The notes beneath the pieces are model-generated. The model searched no databases. It was not told where the DNA came from and saw only the letters and a program-made list of their open reading frames with translations. The translations under genes and the position numbers were made by a program. From assembly GCA_005793785.1 (NCBI GenBank), contig SXPW01000131.1, forward strand, positions 1 to 7,211: 7,211 nucleotides of DNA, written 5' to 3'. Positions 5,932 through 7,211 of the stretch are shown here, piece by piece (the stretch's first letter is position 1; each line of letters begins with the position of its first letter). This DNA comes from Actinomycetota bacterium. Lineage in GTDB: Bacteria; Actinomycetota; Acidimicrobiia; Acidimicrobiales; Ilumatobacteraceae.

Positions 5932-6743
5932 CGCGACGGTCGCCGCTCCAGCATCTTGCGTCGTTGGTGACGTGGATGGTGATCGTCGTCGCCATCTCGT
6001 CGTGCGGAGATGCGACGTCTGAATCGCAATCAGGAGAACTCGAAGGCGTCGGTCGACTACCCGGGTACGACTTCTGGGCACCCGTGACCCTTCCCGACGG
6101 CGCACAACTCGACCTGCCGCTACCCGAGGGTGGTCCGGTAGGTGGGCGAGTCACGGGAAATCGGGTGTTGCTCGTCGGTGATTCCATCCTCGCCTCGACG
6201 GCGAAGCGCTACGGCAACGAGATGTGCGACACGCTCGAACCACTCGGCTGGCAGGTCGCGGTGGAGGCGGAGTCGGGTCGGTTCGCCGAATTCGGCACCC
6301 GGGTGTTGCAGGCCCGAATCGATGCGGTATGGGACGTCGTTGTGATTTACCTCGGCACCAACTACGAGGGCAACGCGGCATCGTTGCGCGACGATTTCGA
6401 GGACATGTTCACGATTACCAAGGGAGTAGAAACCGTCGTCCTCACCACTGGCGTGTTCCGTGCCGCCCAACGCGACGTCAACTCGGCGATCAAGGAGGCC
6501 GCCGCCAAGTTCGACCACGTTCACGTGCTCGATTGGGCGAGCGTGGCGAAGATCCCGGGCATCACCGGAAAGGACAGGATTCATTTGTCCGACGCCGGAC
6601 GCTCTGCATTGGCACAGACGATCGGTCGAGCGCTCGACTATGCCCCGTACCGTGAGCCCGAGTGCCTCGATCCCCGTTTTCGCGACGACTCGGCAATCAA
6701 CGAAGAATTGATCACTCCGACGACGGAGACGACGATTCCGTAG
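5928..6743 (+). CDS. Predicted SGNH/GDSL-hydrolase-like lipoprotein
   Basis: A 271-residue secreted protein. A basic N-terminus (MTRR) and a hydrophobic stretch (about 11-23) precede a lipobox ISSC with Cys26, so it is probably exported and lipid-anchored on the outer face of the membrane. The mature domain shows the SGNH hydrolase blocks in order: LVGDSIL with Ser86, a conserved Gly in ESGR (117), LGTNYEG with Asn145, and DRIHLSDAG with Asp216 and His219. The putative triad is Ser86, Asp216 and His219. The family includes esterases, lipases and deacetylases acting on lipids, sugars or cell-wall acyl groups; the substrate here is not known. The C-terminal end is a short Thr-rich tail. GTG at 5928-5930 overlaps the exporter stop as GTGA, and GAGGA lies 12 bases upstream. 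That supports coupled translation with the transporter. The open frame extends further 5' but only as an alternative frame of the exporter, without SGNH content or a signal peptide. Confidence 0.87.
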   Translation: MTRRSPLQHLASLVTWMVIVVAISSCGDATSESQSGELEGVGRLPGYDFWAPVTLPDGAQLDLPLPEGGPVGGRVTGNRVLLVGDSILASTAKRYGNEMCDTLEPLGWQVAVEAESGRFAEFGTRVLQARIDAVWDVVVIYLGTNYEGNAASLRDDFEDMFTITKGVETVVLTTGVFRAAQRDVNSAIKEAAAKFDHVHVLDWASVAKIPGITGKDRIHLSDAGRSALAQTIGRALDYAPYREPECLDPRFRDDSAINEELITPTTETTIP

Positions 6744-7211
6744 GAGACTTCCGAGTCGCGACTGCGACGTCGGATTCGGCGGCAGCCTTCAGCGCCCGAC
6801 GCTTCGCCGCGCGCACCTTGGCTTGTGCCGTCGTCACCTCGCGATGATGGGCACGACACAACACCTCGAGACCGCCGCGATCGTTCTGGTCGGGACTCAA
6901 GTGATGATGGCAACCCGGCCCGTACCCACCACCATCGCGCGCCGTGCGATGGTTCACCTCGCAATCTCGACGTTGCGCCGAACATCCGTCCCGCTCGCAG
7001 AAGTACTTCGCTCGTCGTTTTGCCGCCGAGCGAGCAAAACGCCAGATGTGATTGCGTTGGTACGCCCGAGCACAGGAATTACCGCACCACGTACGACGCC
7101 GAGCCGACTCAATCGGCACGTTGCACCATTGGCAGCGCCCCGATTCGCCTTGCCAGGCGGAGAGCGAGCAAGTAATTCGTTCGCGTTCGAGCGGCGAGCG
7201 CTGCCCGGCCG
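6712..7211 (-). CDS. HNH endonuclease-like zinc protein (5' end outside window)
   Basis: The frame is open from a TGA at 6712-6714 to the right edge, giving 165 visible residues. Numbering from the first complete codon, a probable zinc knuckle is formed by Cys26/Cys29 (CQWC) and Cys42/Cys46 (CGNSC). A basic linker follows, then a likely HNH module: Cys71 and Cys76, CEVNH with His87 as candidate general base, GPGCHHHL (97-104), and LCRAHH (117-122). Cys71, Cys76, Cys118 and His121 could hold a structural zinc. The tail is Lys/Arg/Ala-rich, then Ser-rich. GTG at 7117-7119 is the only conventional start in view, but it would cut away the CQWC pair, so the real start is probably beyond 7211. Such proteins are common in actinobacterial chromosomes and few have a proven role; DNA nicking or cleavage is presumed. 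Its 3' end overlaps the lipoprotein gene by 32 bp, tail to tail. Confidence 0.75.
   Translation of the reverse strand, partial: AGQRSPLERERITCSLSAWQGESGRCQWCNVPIESARRRTWCGNSCARAYQRNHIWRFARSAAKRRAKYFCERDGCSAQRRDCEVNHRTARDGGGYGPGCHHHLSPDQNDRGGLEVLCRAHHREVTTAQAKVRAAKRRALKAAAESDVAVATRKSPTESSSPSSE

Noticed and set aside
5353..6105. A 250-codon minus-strand open frame opposite the exporter and lipoprotein
   Set aside because: It is His/Arg-rich, antisense to two recognised genes and shows no domain, so it is a long chance frame in GC-rich DNA.
1..7211. CRISPR array, transposon ends, phage genes or toxin-antitoxin pair
   Set aside because: I saw no regularly spaced direct repeats, no terminal inverted repeats with target duplications, and no integrase, transposase, Cas or small toxin-antitoxin gene. 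The tRNA gene is not followed by an integrase or a visible partial duplicate of its 3' end.

Overview
The window looks like ordinary chromosomal DNA from a GC-rich actinobacterium, by eye roughly 60-65% G+C. The class Acidimicrobiia (Ilumatobacter-like) is my best guess, but it rests on overall protein flavour and not on a marker gene. Supporting signs are the frequent GTG starts, apparently leaderless gene starts, a short HU protein with a Lys/Ala tail, a P450 next to its own small ferredoxin, and an actinobacterial-type HNH protein. No phage, transposon, CRISPR or toxin-antitoxin signature is visible.

Layout from left to right: the 3' two thirds of a tRNA-Glu(CTC) on the plus strand (1-58). 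One base further on, in convergent orientation, ends a fold-type I PLP enzyme of the class V aminotransferase family (minus, stop at 60). Next come an HU nucleoid protein (minus, 1283-1636), and then a tight minus-strand group read amidase -> ferredoxin -> cytochrome P450 (4652 down to 1701). A 22-bp divergent gap at 4653-4674 separates the amidase from a plus-strand pair: an MFS exporter (4675-5931) overlapping by 4 bp a secreted SGNH-hydrolase-like lipoprotein (5928-6743). Last, an HNH-nuclease-like protein (minus, 6712 to beyond the right edge) overlaps the lipoprotein gene tail-to-tail by 32 bp.

How the genes may work together: the ferredoxin and P450 are almost certainly co-translated, with a 2-bp gap and the P450 ribosome binding site lying inside the last ferredoxin codons. 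They form an electron donor/monooxygenase pair whose ferredoxin reductase is not in the window. The amidase upstream has the features of the NylA-like (6-aminohexanoate cyclic dimer hydrolase) branch of the amidase signature family, so the three genes could process an amide-containing small molecule by hydrolysis and oxidation. The divergent exporter and cell-surface lipoprotein share a symmetrical control region with that operon and may handle the same compound. That link is inference. The HU, aminotransferase, tRNA and HNH genes look like unrelated neighbours.

Coding density is very high. There is no gene-free stretch above 300 bases, and the largest gaps are about 74, 64 and 55 bp. I did not find a clearly new biological system. 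The points most worth a second look are the symmetrical divergent promoter/operator at 4646-4681, the aminotransferase whose conserved N-terminus lies upstream of any normal start codon, the amidase-ferredoxin-P450 combination, and the atypical metal-site residues in the ferredoxin and the HNH protein.
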